From Ipomoea triloba (taxonomy: Eukaryota; Streptophyta; Magnoliopsida; Solanales; Convolvulaceae): 64,000 nt of DNA. The notes below the pieces were generated by a model. That model was not told where the DNA came from and did no database searches. It saw only the letters and a program-made list of their open reading frames with translations. A program made the position numbers and the translations under genes. The DNA lies in contig NC_044927.1 in NCBI RefSeq assembly GCF_003576645.1, positions 12,856,215 to 12,920,214 of the forward strand. Reading direction: 5' to 3'. Of the stretch, positions 1 through 11,956 are shown piece after piece (the stretch's first letter is position 1; every line of letters begins with the position of its first letter).

Positions 1-514
1 CCCCCCCCCCCTCTAGACTTGTACCCCATCCCCTTGGGACCAACAGATCATTCTTTATTTTTAAAATTGAACTTAGATTCGTCAATGGTAGGATTTTTTT
101 TTTTTTAAAAAAAGTGATAGTTTCTATTTTAATTATATTGCACATAACCTTTTTAGTACTATATTGTTGATTTTTATTAACATGAACAACTCTTTTTTTT
201 GACAATAACATGAACAACATGAACAACTCTGATTGATTTAAAATTGAATCACAATTTTTATTTACGGAGTATTTTTTTTTAAATAAAATTTGGATATGTT
301 GTGAGAATTTTATTCTTAAAAGTACATTTATCAATTTCTTTTGGCAGAAGTAAATCTACTATTCGCAAGTGTTCAATTAACCACTTGTTCTAAAAGATCT
401 AATTGGCCATTTTTATTTTTAAAATTATGTTTAGCATTTTCTCCAGGTTTCTATAATGCTGACATGGAATTTAAATAAAAATAATTTGATGAATTGTTTC
501 ATTGTTGACTCATT
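1..514. other. AT-rich intergenic sequence
   Basis: The window opens on a short C run followed by AT-rich sequence with T runs. I see no open frame, RNA gene or repeat boundary that I can support. Confidence 0.5.
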
Positions 515-1001
515 CAAACCCATAGAAAATTACTACTCTCTCTCTCCTCATCCTCACCGCCATCATTGTGGCTGCTGATCTGAAAACAAAAATGAAAAAA
601 TTCTCTTGGCTTTACACTACCATTTAGGCTCTCCCTTGTGTGCTCATGAAAGGTTGGTGAGTGATAGCTGAAGCAAACAGGGGTGAAATTCCAAATTGTG
701 ATTAGGAGCGCAAGGCCACGAATAAGTTCTGCCTCCAAGCATGTTCATGAATTAGGCAGCGAGGAGTTTTAGGAGGGATGCTAGTGAGCTCTATAGCAAA
801 GCATGAAAGGCTTGATAATAGGCATATAAATATCATACAATCATAAAAAGTTTCAACGATCCCATACTAAAGATATTATGGGATTACTTTGGCACACAAA
901 TAACAAGTGGGAAGCAACAAACAATTTTCAATTTTCAAATAGGCAACCGATGATGGTGGTGAGGATGAGGAGAGAGAGAGTAGTAATTTTCTATGGGTTT
1001 G
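515..1001. repeat. Inverted repeat with 52-bp arms
   Basis: Arms at 515-566 and 950-1001 are reverse complements with one mismatch. Both contain a CT/GA-rich tract and the sequence CAAACCCATAG or its complement. The spacer of about 380 bp has no similar structure. The minus strand across 514-738 reads as a 74-codon open frame with a possible splice acceptor (TTTTCAG) near 590, but I do not recognise the product. It could be a fold-back element or a young inverted gene duplication able to form a hairpin RNA. Confidence 0.6.
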
Positions 1002-1018
1002 ATAGAGCTATTTGACAT

Positions 1019-1363
1019 TGACATGATAATTAGGCAAGGTACTGGATCCAACCCGGTAACAACTCATTAAAGCAGCAGGCGTCGCTTAATAAGAGGTAAT
1101 GGTTCTTAGGGTCCGCCTCATCAAAGAACCGTTACGAAGGAGCGCACAACAATTATTGAAGAGTCAGGCACTTATGGAGGGAGTCGTTGCACTTATTAGG
1201 AGGCCGTTGGTGTCCATTATTGTAGCTATTACTATTTTTCAGTAAAAAAGCCGAGTTCATTAGCAAGTAGGGGGGCTCTTTGGTTTTTCTACACACAAAC
1301 TCTTGTACTCAGGCTATGATTACTTACTTATCAATATTACTCTAGTAACCATTTTTACCATCA
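1019..1363 (+). repeat. 5' LTR of the 1-4 kb element
   Basis: This 345-bp LTR aligns along its whole length with 3780-4127, with scattered substitutions. The last bases are ACCATCA. The LTR divergence implies an old insertion, which contrasts with the identical duplication inside. Confidence 0.8.
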
Positions 1364-1537
1364 TTGGTGCTTTCATTGAGAGCCAAGATCAAATCTCAGG
1401 CAAAATTTCACAAATTATATTTTCACTAGAAATGGCACGATCAAAACTAGCAACTCCCAAGGTTCCTGTTACTTGAACTGCAATGGCAACGATGGCTGCA
1501 AAGGGGATCTTCGTAGCCAACTCAACAACAATCATGG

Positions 1538-2280
1538 ATGGATGTCGCGTTCCCATCCAAGCCGTGGACTTCCAAGAAATGCCTAGGTCATTTAGCAGGC
1601 GGCGACAGCGGCGACGTTGGCTCAGCTAGTGGCAAGGATGCAAGGCCAAGCACCCCCCCCCCCCGCACTACCCCCTCAAGAAGTAGAGGTGGAGTCCCCG
1701 CGGAGATAGAGAACACAAGGCCGAGGCGTGTGCAACCGCATCTTCAAGTGAGTCCGCCTCCTCCATGCGTCCGCCTCCTCAAGTGTGTCCGCCAAGTCCG
1801 CCGCGTCCGCCTCCTCAAGTGCGTCCACCTCCATGCGTCTGCCTCCTCAAGTGCATGCGTCCACCTCCTCAAGTGCGTTTGTCGCCTCCATGCGTCCGCC
1901 TCCTCAAGTGCGTACGCCTCCTCCATGCGTCCACCTCCTCAAGTGTATCTGCCTCCAAGCGTCCTCCTCAAATGCGTCCGCCACCTCCATGCGTCCGCCT
2001 CCTCAATTGCGTCCGCCTCCTCAAGTGCGTCCTCCTCCAGTAGTGTGTTCGCCCCCATGTATCCGCCTCCACAAGCGTGTTCGCCCCCATGAGTCTGTCT
2101 CCACATGCGTGTTCGCCTCCATGCATCCGCGCGTCCGCCACAAGCCCATCCGCTTCCATGCGTCCGCCGCCACAAGTCCGTCCGCCTCCATAAGCATATT
2201 CGCCCCCATGCGTCTGCCGCCACAAGTCCGTCCGCCTCCATAAGCAAGAGAACCCAACAATTATCGATGTAACTATTGGT
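1538..2280. repeat. CCTCC/TGCGTCCG minisatellite inside the LTR element
   Basis: From about 1740 to 2250 the sequence is built of imperfect units such as CCTCCTCAAGTGCGTCCG and CCTCCATGCGTCCG. Open frames occur on both strands in several phases here, including 1538-2092, but they follow from the repeat composition and encode low-complexity Pro/Cys/Ser-rich strings. I do not regard them as genes. The first 40 codons of 1538-2092 lie before the repeat and are also unrecognised. Confidence 0.7.
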
Positions 2281-3476
2281 CATGGTCCGCCTAGATCAAT
2301 TTTGTTAGAAAAAAATAAAAAATCTACACTCTATTCCCTTAGGCTAGCACGGGACCCGATCTCGCTAGCTACCTGACGGAAAGGTGTTTTGTTTGTCAAG
2401 CTTAAAGCTTGATTACGAAAATGCTATCCCCTAAGGGGTAGTACGGGGCCTGACCTCGCTCACTACCCTACAGAAGAGCTGACCTTTGACCGAGCCTACA
2501 GCCAGCCGAAGTGAGCTATACTCGCACACAAAGCGCACAAAAAAAAAAGAAAAAAAAAAAAAAAAACTGNGCACTACCCCCTCAAGAAGTAGAGGTGGAG
2601 TCCCCGCGGAGATAGAGAACACAAGGCCGAGGCGTGTGCAACCGCATCTTCAAGTGAGTCCGCCTCCTCCATGCGTCCGCCTCCTCAAGTGTGTCCGCCA
2701 AGTCCGCCGCGTCCGCCTCCTCAAGTGCGTCCACCTCCATGCGTCTGCCTCCTCAAGTGCATGCGTCCACCTCCTCAAGTGCGTTTGTCGCCTCCATGCG
2801 TCCGCCTCCTCAAGTGCGTACGCCTCCTCCATGCGTCCACCTCCTCAAGTGTATCTGCCTCCAAGCGTCCTCCTCAAATGCGTCCGCCACCTCCATGCGT
2901 CCGCCTCCTCAATTGCGTCCGCCTCCTCAAGTGCGTCCTCCTCCAGTAGTGTGTTCGCCCCCATGTATCCGCCTCCACAAGCGTGTTCGCCCCCATGAGT
3001 CTGTCTCCACATGCGTGTTCGCCTCCATGCATCCGCGCGTCCGCCACAAGCCCATCCGCTTCCATGCGTCCGCCGCCACAAGTCCGTCCGCCTCCATAAG
3101 CATATTCGCCCCCATGCGTCTGCCGCCACAAGTCCGTCCGCCTCCATAAGCAAGAGAACCCAACAATTATCGATGTAACTATTGGTCATGGTCCGCCTAG
3201 ATCAATTTTGTTAGAAAAAAATAAAAAATCTACACTCTATTCCCTTAGGCTAGCACGGGACCCGATCTCGCTAGCTACCTGACGGAAAGGTGTTTTGTTT
3301 GTCAAGCTTAAAGCTTGATTACGAAAATGCTATCCCCTAAGGGGTAGTACGGGGCCTGACCTCGCTCACTACCCTACAGAAGAGCTGACCTTTGACCGAG
3401 CCTACAGCCAGCCGAAGTGAGCTATACTCGCACACAAAGCGCACAAAAAAAAAAGAAAAAAAAAAAAAAAAACTGN
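1665..3476. repeat. Identical 906-bp tandem duplication, N at both copy ends
   Basis: Block 1665-2570 reappears at 2571-3476. Every open frame in the first copy recurs at an offset of 906 with the same translation. Each copy ends in a long A tract followed by ACTGN, with N at 2570 and at 3476, and the next unique sequence also starts with an A tract and ACTGG. Exact identity in a repeat whose LTRs have diverged, with N at the joints, points to a scaffolding or gap-filling artefact. Confidence 0.85.
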
Positions 3477-3779
3477 AAAAAAAAAAAAAAAAACTGGGCC
3501 AAGGACGCCTCGACTACGTTTGGCAGAGGCCGTGCCTCAACTACAATTGGCCGAGGCTACCTTAGCCACGTTTGGCCGAGCCCTTGCCTCAATCACGTTT
3601 GGCCGAAGTGGTGCCTTGGCCACGGCTGTTTCGAAAATTAAATAATTTTTATATTAATAAAAAAAACTTATTCGTCTCGCTTCTCTACGCTTGTAGCATA
3701 TGATATTCGATAAGCGACAAATTTGCACTATCATTACTTCCTAGTTGACTCTGCTACGCTCTCAACTTCGAGTAGGGGC

Positions 3780-4127
3780 TGGTAACTGGATAATTAGGCA
3801 AGGTACTGGATCCGACCCGGTAACAACTCATTAAAGCAGCAGGCGTCGCTTAAGAATAGGTAACGGTTCTTAGGGTCCGCTTCATCAAAGAACCGTTACG
3901 AAGGAGCGCACAACAATTATTGAAGAGCCGGGCACTTATGGAGAGAGTTGTTGCACTTATTAGAAGGCCGTTGGTGTCCATTATTGTAGCCATTACTATT
4001 CTTCAGTATAAAAGCCGAGTCCATTAACAAGTAAGGGGCTCTCTGGCTTTTCTACGCACAAATTCTTATACTCGGGATATGATTACTTACTTATCAATAT
4101 TACTCCGGTAACCATTTTTTACCGTCA
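3780..4127 (+). repeat. 3' LTR of the 1-4 kb element
   Basis: This is the partner of 1019-1363. It starts TGGTAACTGG after the G-rich tract and ends ACCGTCA. A short A/T-rich tail of the internal region, including an imperfect repeat of the form TTTGGCCGAGG at 3515-3610, lies before it. Confidence 0.8.
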
Positions 4128-4335
4128 GACACTTCTACCATTTCTTTTTAAAATAATTAATAGTGTTAATGATCATAATGGTAAACTGGGAAATGAGATT
4201 TAAACGGTTTATGTTGTAAATTTATGTCACAAAAGACAAATGTAAACCTAAAACTAAGGAGGTCTGAGTGAAATTATTAAGAATTAATCTAACTAATATA
4301 GTTTTAAGATGGAACATTAAATTATACACTTTTGT

Positions 4336-5007
<672 letters not shown>

Positions 5008-5141
5008 ACTTCTTTACATAAACTTAAACCCCCAATATTTGTGATAGTAATCAAACTCAGACCCAATTGTTGGAAGTAAGTATAGACCAATACCTCGGGG
5101 CTTTATGCGAATATTTGAAAAACTTGTTTAATTTATTTATA

Positions 5142-5564
5142 TGTTAGGAAGCAATCTTTTGGTTGTTTTGTTTTCCAAGTTCGAAGGCGAAAGGCCTCCA
5201 GAAAAAGAAAATTGAGGTAGGGAAGAGAATTGCAGAGAAGAAGACAAGAATATTAATAAATCCAGGATAATCTCCCTTCATTCTTTATTACCTATTTACA
5301 TACAAAGTTTTTCTAACAGATTCCTATCAATCTGCCTACTTTATTTATGCACTAAGAAAATAGAATAAATCAATTATTTGCTGACCACTTAAACAAAGCT
5401 AAGAAAGTGGATTATGAAATAGTCCAGTCCAAGCCCCAAGAATTTAGGATCAAATGTAGTCTCTGAATTTGACAAGTGGCTTTGTGTTTCTCTTAGGACG
5501 TGTGTAGTCTGCATTACTTGTATCAACATGGCTTGTAACTAACTCTTCTGTCTGGTTCGTAACA
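5142..5564 (-). repeat. 3' LTR of the minus-strand chromovirus
   Basis: This 423-bp LTR aligns end to end with 11530-11951 with only a few differences, which suggests a relatively recent insertion despite the broken coding region. On the minus strand it is preceded by the polypurine tract. Confidence 0.92.
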
Positions 5565-8500
5565 TTACTCCCCCCATCGAGTGAAGCCTTGTCCTCAAGG
5601 CTAAGGTGTGGAAAAGCAGCGTGGAAAGGTTCCCAATATTCCCAGGTGGCTTCCGAAGGGGTAGAGTGATCCCATTGTACCAATACTTGTTTCTTCCTGT
5701 TCCGATTTTCCTTCACAATACGTTAGTTGAGTACACGTACTGGAGTCGGGAACTAATAGGCAGTTGGTGGAGGGTGAATTGGTGAGACAACCAATGGGTT
5801 TGGACAAACTTTAAGAAGTGACACATGAAATACAGGGTGAATGCAAGCATCTTTTGGCAGTGCTAACTTGTATGCGCCTGCGCCTATACATGCAAGGATC
5901 TTGTAGGGACCAAAATAACGTTTGGCAAGCTTGTGACTTTGACGGTAAGGCTGTAACTTCACGTATAACTAATCGTCCACGTTGAATTCTTTATCACGGC
6001 GATGGCGGTTGGCCTGCATCTGCATTCTATCTTGTGCCCGCCGCAGGTTCAAATTGAGTGTAATTAGAAGAGCTTCCCGATCGCGCAGAGCATTATCTAA
6101 TGAATCAACTGGAGTCTGTTCTCTTGAATAACCGATCAACGGTGGGGGTGGTCGTCCGTAAACGACTTGGAATGGGGAAAATCCAGTGGAACTTTGAACG
6201 CTAGTGTTGTACCAATATTCCGCACAAGGAAGTGTGCGTACCCATCGCGTAGGATAATCACTAACGAAAGCTCGAAGGTACATCTCAAGACACCTATTGG
6301 TTTCTTCCGTTTGACCATCTGTTTGCGGATGATAAGCTGTACTTGGTTTAAGGCTAGTTCCTTGTAACCGAAACAGCTTCTTCCAGAACATACTGATGAA
6401 CAGACGATCGCGATCAGAGACAATTGAACGGGAAACCCATGGTGTTTGACATATTCTTGAACAAAATATTCTGCTAACTTAGGTGCAGTCAAACCATCTG
6501 GTAAAGCGCAGAAGTCACCGTATTTAGAAAGACGATCAACAATAACCCATATAACCGTTTTTCCACCAACCGACGGTAAGGAAGTGAAAAAAATCCATAG
6601 AAATATCTTCCCAAACTTGGGAAGGGATTGGTAATGGCCGCAACAACCCTTTAGGATGGAAATTCTCTGGTTTGGTCTGTTGACAAATAGCATACTCTTT
6701 GATGTGTTGTTTAGTGGCTTTCCGCATTTTAGGCCAGGATGAACGTAGAGTCTCTCCTACACTCTAGGAATACATTATTGACTAATTATCATCCACTACT
6801 AATATAACTATATATTATATAAGTATAAAATGTCACATGACTAACAGCCAGTAAAAAGTAGCAGCTAAACGGGTGTATGTTTTATGTTGACCTGAGTGGC
6901 CCCCAACCAACGAGCCGTGGAATAACTCTAACAACCGTGGTCATAAATCTTTTCCAGATGGAACATAGATCTTGCCTTTGAAATACAATATGCCTTGTTG
7001 CAAAGAAAAACTGGTGTCAACCACGTCACTACCGGGTAGTGACTTGATGAGGTCTTGCGCAAATGCGTCTTCTTTTAGTGCTTCTTTAATCTCAGATAAA
7101 AATGTTGTGGTGGTGACTGAAATGGTCATCATATCAGCTTGCTTCTTTAGTCCACCTTGATAACACGTCTGGTCCCTTGTTCTCGGCACCTACTTTGTGC
7201 TCGATGGTAAACTCAAAGCCCAACAATTTTGTTAACCACCGTTGCTGTTCTAGAGTTTGAATGGTTTGTGATAGTAGTTGTTTCAGGCTTTTGTGATATG
7301 TGACAATGGTAAAAGGACGCCCTAACAAGTAAGGCCGCCAACGTCGTACTGCAGATGTGATGGCATATATTTCACAACTATATGCCGAAGCGGTTTGGTA
7401 GCGAGGTGGAAGCTTCTTGCTGAAATAGGAGATACGATGTCCTTCTTGAGCTAGAATGGTACGAACTGCCTTTCCCGAGGCATCGATTTCGACAGTGAAC
7501 GGTAGCTCAAAATTGGGGAGGCGCAAGACAGGAGCTTCCGTAATAGCCTTTTTCAACTGGTGGAATGATTCGTCTGCCTCAGGTCCCCATACGAATCCTC
7601 CTTTCTTTAAAAATCTGTTAGTGGCCCAGCGATGGATGCATATCCCCGAATAAATCGACGGTAGTATCCCGTGAGACCAAGAAATCCTCGTACCTCGGTC
7701 ACTGTTGTTGGCTTGGGCCACTCAATCACCGCTTGAACTTTTGTAGAGTCTACATGAACTCCTTCGACCGACACAAAGTGTCCCAATTATTCAAGGTAAC
7801 TTTGGCCAAAGCTACATTTAGAGAGCTTTGCATAGAACTGATGGTGGCGGAGTGTTTCTAGAACTATACGGAGGTGTTGAAGATGATCCTGAAGTGAGCG
7901 GCTATAGACAAGAATATCGTCTATAAACACCAAGACAAATTTCTGCAAAAATGGGTGAAACACAGAATTCATTGTAGCTTGAAACGTCGCTGGTGCATTA
8001 GAAAGACCGAACGGCATTACGAGAAACTCGTAGTGGCCCTCATGAGTCCTAAAGGCCATTTTGGGCACATCTAGTGGATGGACCCTAATTTGGAAGTACC
8101 CACTTCATAGATCCAGTTTGGAGAAGATTGTTGCCCCATGAAGTTCATCCAGTAGCTCATCCACGGTTGGCATGGGGAACCTATCTTTAATGGTGATGGC
8201 ATTGAGAGCCCGGTAGCCCACACAGAACCTCCATGTCCCATCTTTTTTTCGAACCAATAAAACTGGTGACGAAAAACGGACTAGTTGATGGCTGAATAAT
8301 TTGTGCTTGAAGCATTTCTCGCACAAGTTTTTCAATTTCATCTTTTTGGAAATGGGGATAACGGTAAGGTTTAATGTTCACGGATTGTGATTGGGGTAGG
8401 AGAGTAATGTGGTGGTCTAAGTTACGACTAGGTGGCAAATCTTTTGGGGTGGCGAAGATATTTGGAAACTTGCTTAGAAGTTCCTCAATAGCAGGGTGTT

Positions 8501-8975
8501 TTATTTGCTCTACGGAGGTTTGCTTGGGACAATCAGATTTTGGAGCCAATAAGAGATATTCAGTTATGTCATTGGTGTGATTAAGTCTAGTTAGCTGGTG
8601 GCAAGAAATAGGTGTGATATTAGGCGAGACAGTTCCTACTAACCTTACCGATTTGCCCTTATAATCAAATTCCATTGTCAAGTGCTTGTGGTCTATGATT
8701 ATACGTCCCAAACCTTCCAACCAGTGGACTCCTAATATAGAATCGGCGCCTAAGAACTCCAGCACATGGAAATCTACCTCGAATCCAGCCCCTTGCATCG
8801 CGAACGGCACAGTCGTACATGTCCCCTCACTTTGTATTCGTTCACCGTTTCTAACTGCAACTAGAAAACGAATAGTATTATCCACTACAAGATGTAGGTA
8901 GTGTGCTAGCCTTGGCTGAATATAGTTATGCGAATTGCCCGTATCAATTAGCATAGTGAACTCTCGTCCCTTCAC
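5450..8975 (-). pseudogene. Chromovirus pol (PR-RT-RNase H-IN-chromodomain), broken
   Basis: Pieces in order on the minus strand are: protease with LIDTG (8187-8975), running into the RT start; RT with [10 protein letters not shown] (8105-8341) and the catalytic FIDD (7787-8068); RNase H (7134-7721) with the expected DHKSL motif changed to YHKSL; integrase linker and zinc finger (6941-7189 and 6536-6727), where the first Cys of the CxxC pair is Tyr; integrase core with DGQTEE (5969-6693); and a C-terminal chromodomain with VLVQWDHSTPSEATWE (5450-5716), which overlaps the 3' LTR. At least five frameshifts or stops plus a 109-bp insertion separate them. In an intact element these enzymes copy the RNA and integrate the cDNA, and the chromodomain guides target choice. 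Confidence 0.9.
6738..6846 (-). mobile_element. 109-bp insertion in integrase, mini solo-LTR-like
   Basis: The insertion interrupts the integrase zinc-finger region at a Tyr-Trp-Pro stretch. It is flanked by an exact 5-bp duplication GCCAG (6733-6737 and 6847-6851), and removing one copy restores the reading frame. On the minus strand it begins TGTTAGTCATG and ends CGTTCATC. The TG start, 5-bp duplication and AT-rich centre suggest a solo LTR of a tiny TRIM-type element, but the last bases are not the usual CA. Confidence 0.6.
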
Positions 8976-8987
8976 GCTAGCGGTTAG

Positions 8988-11502
8988 CTAGAAGGTTCGC
9001 GGACATATCGTACCCTCTAACGCATGCAAATAAATTTTTTGAACGAGCTCTGTAATGCCTCCTTCTTGAGTGACTTCATCAGTTGCTTTAAAGATCTCTA
9101 TGTGTTCTCCCCCTTCCGCGGTGTCTGTTGGGTCATCTGGTAGTAACAATAGAAATGGCTTTGTTTGACACCTGTGACCCGGCCGAAATCTTTCATCACA
9201 ATTGTAACACAGTCCCTGAGCACGTTGACAACACTTGCGTGCATAGGGTGAAGTGTCAAAAGATATTTGTATGATAAAACGGAAAGTCAATGACTCCCCG
9301 AGTGTCGGTCTCGAAGGAAGGATGTGGAGGTGTGTCAAGTGTTCGGGAGTTTACTTTGATCGGGTCATGCATTGGATTCGAGTTTGATGTTGGGTGGATT
9401 GTGAGTGTAGAGAGTTCATTTGGTTTGGTTTGAGTGCAAGAGAGTAGAGTAAAGTAAAAATGATTTGTAAATATGTAAAAGGGGTAGGGATTGGATAGTG
9501 TTCATGTATGTTGCATTGTAGTGTGACTAAGGTCATGGATAGGGATTGCTAGGATGTTGGCTATTCAAGAGTGTGTTGTCTTAGACCTTTTCCATCCTTG
9601 TGTACTAAGGTTTCTTGACTAAAGAGTGCCTTAAAGCATCCAAAGCTCTAAGAGGCATTTTATCAAACACATAAGCTACACACTATCCTACTATTCTTTT
9701 CAAGAAGTCCATAGGAACTTTGATTGTGTAAAGCTTCAAATCCTAACTCTAATCAAAGACATGAAAGAGTTAAGAGCTCATCAATCTCTCATCTAGATTG
9801 GCCAGATCCAAACAAGATCTCATCAAAACAACAATCAAAAGACAAGAATAGATAATCCATAAACACAAACTCATAGATCCAAGATATAGAGATATGATCA
9901 TTACACTAGCAACATTCAATCACACAATCCAAATCCCAAGATTAAACTAGCCACTCATGATTGAAATTCAACACAAAAGCCAATTTAATCTAAGAACAAG
10001 ATAACTAAATTATAGAAATGAAATAGAAATCACCTAGAGGGAAGAAGATCTTCAATCCAAGCTTGTTGTCTTGCTACAATGGAGATTGATCTAACCTAAA
10101 AACTAAGAAAAATGGAGAAAGTTCTCCAAAAGAAAAACAAAGAAAGGGAAAACTAAATTTCTGGGATCCTCCTCTGAAAATTCATCAAAGGGGTTTAAAT
10201 AGTCTCCGAAATAGCAATCCTAGACGAAATTCGCGCAGCACCGTCTCCACGTCATCCACACGCGTGTGAGTTGCGTGGGAGCTTACTGGATTATTTCCAC
10301 GCACGCTCACACGCGTGTGGCTATCCAGTTTGGTCCTTTGGGGCTCCGTTCTTGCCTGGTTCGTTCTTTGAGCTCAACTTTTGCTCCTATTTGCTCCCAG
10401 GACTCCTGTTTTACCTCTTTTAGGCTAAAAGTAGCTTCTGTGTGTCGGTTAGTGATTTTCAAGCATTTATGAGCATAATTCACCATGTAAGGATGTTATA
10501 AACGTGATAAAACACCCTAATATGTGCTTGATTTAAGGGTATCTCGGAGGCTTATCACACGTCGAGCTTGGAGTTCTGCAGCAGTTAACCGTTTGATGGG
10601 TAGTGAAGGCTTGGGGTTTGTATTTTGGCTAGTAGGTTCAGGTAGTGGTAAGAGCGGGGCGGTATTAATTTGGCGAAAAGGAGGTGAGTGAGTAGTTTCA
10701 CTACCGTGGTTTCTCCAAGATACGAATTTTGGGCTAAGGGCCCTGCTATCTCGTAGCTTATCCTCAACCAACTTTGCCAAGGCTATGGCGTCAGATAGTG
10801 TCGCTGGTCTAAGGACGGCTAGCTCGTGTTGTATCATAGGTTTTAGGCCAGAGATAAAGCAATCCAACAAGGCATCTGGGTGGAGGTCGGAAACTCGGTT
10901 GCTTACTGTCTCAAACTCAGATTGGTAAGCTGCAACTGTTGTTTTTTGTGTTAAGTTGAACAGCGCAGCACGATGGTTTACATACGAAGATGGTCTGAAC
11001 TGCTGTTCCAAAGCAACTGTGAATGCTCTCCAAGAGGATAGCTGCTGATTTTTGTGCATCCATTGATACCAAGACAATGCTTGAGCAACCATGTAGAAGC
11101 TGGCCACATCAAGTTTTTGTTCTTCTGGGATGTCATAATAATTAAAATACTTTTCTGCTTGAAATACCCAGTCTAAAGGTGACGTACCATCAAATGTTGA
11201 CATGTCGCACCGGGGTGACCGCGGATGGTGTACATTTACAGGTTGATACGGCGTAACTTGGCCGGTACGGGCTGGTGTCGCAGGTGGGGTGAGTAGTTTG
11301 ACGATGACGCTGGCACGGTATTTAGTTGAGTCATCTGGAGTGTTAAATCCGTTACTGCAGTATTGATCGCGTTTGTAAGAGCCTGGTTTTGCTCCATCAG
11401 TGCTTGGCGTAGCTCATCCGCAGACTTTTGTTGGCTCTCACGAATTTGTTGTACCTGTTTCTCAAGAGAACGATACCGCGCCTGCATTCCCTCGTTAGCC
11501 AT
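8988..11502 (-). pseudogene. Chromovirus gag, split by a solo LTR
   Basis: The likely start is the ATG at 11502, 28 bases inside the element from its 5' LTR (minus strand). The N-terminal part (11236-11502) is a Gln-rich helical segment. A frameshift near 11235 separates it from the capsid-like part (10563-11203, TFDGTSPLDWVFQAEKYF and following). The frame runs into a solo LTR at 10557 and resumes at 9220 with the Cys/His knuckle CYNCDERFRPGHRC. A TAG at 8988-8990 then stops the frame before protease, in the same phase, so gag and protease were probably one polyprotein. Gag would form the particle that packages element RNA. Confidence 0.88.
9226..10557. mobile_element. Nested 1.33-kb solo LTR inside gag
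   Basis: It starts TGACAACACT, ends GCTTATCA, and is flanked by an exact 5-bp duplication CACGT (9221-9225 and 10558-10562). Removing it and one duplication joins the gag frame at an Ala-Arg-Arg stretch just before the Cys/His motif. It has no coding capacity. It contains an inverted pair of GC-rich ACACGCGTGTG motifs around 10255-10320 and a TATA-like TTTAAATAG at 10194, which weakly favours a + orientation. It is a product of LTR-LTR recombination from a larger element whose family I cannot name. Confidence 0.85.
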
Positions 11503-11529
11503 GGTGGCCTCTCAATGAAAGCACCAATT

Positions 11530-11951
11530 TGTTAGGAAGCAGTCTTTTGGTTGTTTTGTTTTCCAAGTTCGAGGATGGAAGGCCTCCAGAAAAAGAAAAT
11601 TGAGGTAGGGAAGAGAATTGCAGAGAAGAAAACAAGAATATTAATAAATCCAGGATAATCTCCCTTCATTCTTTATTACCTATTTATATACAAAGTTTTT
11701 CTAACAGATTCCTATCAATCTGCCTACTTTATTTATGCACTAAGAAAATAGAATAAATCAATTATTTGTTGACCACTTAAACAAAGCTAAGAAAATGGTT
11801 ATGAAATAGTCCAGTCCAAGCCCCAAGAATTTAGGATCAAATGTACTCTCTGAATTTGACAGGTGGCTTTGTGTTTCTCTTAGGACGTGTGTAATATGCA
11901 TTACTTGTATCAACATGGCTTGTAACTAACTCTTCTGTTTGGTTCGTAACA
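11530..11951 (-). repeat. 5' LTR of the minus-strand chromovirus
   Basis: This 422-bp LTR is the partner of 5142-5564. The bases just inside (11505-11529) give, on the minus strand, the primer-binding region and then the gag start. Confidence 0.92.
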
Positions 11952-11956
11952 TTATA

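Larger units (their letters stand above)
1019..4127 (+). mobile_element. Non-autonomous LTR retrotransposon (LARD/TRIM-like)
   Basis: Two direct repeats of about 345 bp begin TG and end TCA. The left one is followed at 1364 by TTGGTGCTTTCATTGAGAG, the same post-LTR sequence seen in the chromovirus at 5.1-12.0 kb, so it is the likely primer-binding region. The right one is preceded by a G-rich tract (GAGTAGGGGC), a plausible polypurine tract. Flanks are GACAT (1014-1018) and GACAC (4128-4132), an imperfect 5-bp target duplication. The inside has no gag or pol, only a minisatellite and a duplicated block, so the element depends on enzymes from elsewhere. Orientation follows from the PBS and PPT. 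Confidence 0.8.
5142..11951 (-). mobile_element. Decayed Ty3/gypsy chromovirus (probably REINA-like)
   Basis: LTRs at 5142-5564 and 11530-11951 begin TGTTAGG and end TAACA, and an exact 5-bp duplication TTATA (5137-5141 and 11952-11956) flanks the element. On the minus strand the order is LTR, primer-binding region (AATTGGTGCTTTCATTGAG), gag, protease, RT, RNase H, integrase, chromodomain, polypurine tract (GATGGGGGGAG), LTR. Without its two insertions it is about 5.4 kb, small for a chromovirus and like the REINA clade, an assignment I infer from size, short LTRs and the C-terminal chromodomain. Stops and frameshifts make it non-functional. Confidence 0.93.

Noticed and set aside
1744..3189. 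Many open frames on both strands in the CCTCC/GCGTCCG repeats
   Set aside because: They follow from repeat composition, overlap in every phase, and recur at exactly 906-bp offset. No domain or codon preference is visible.
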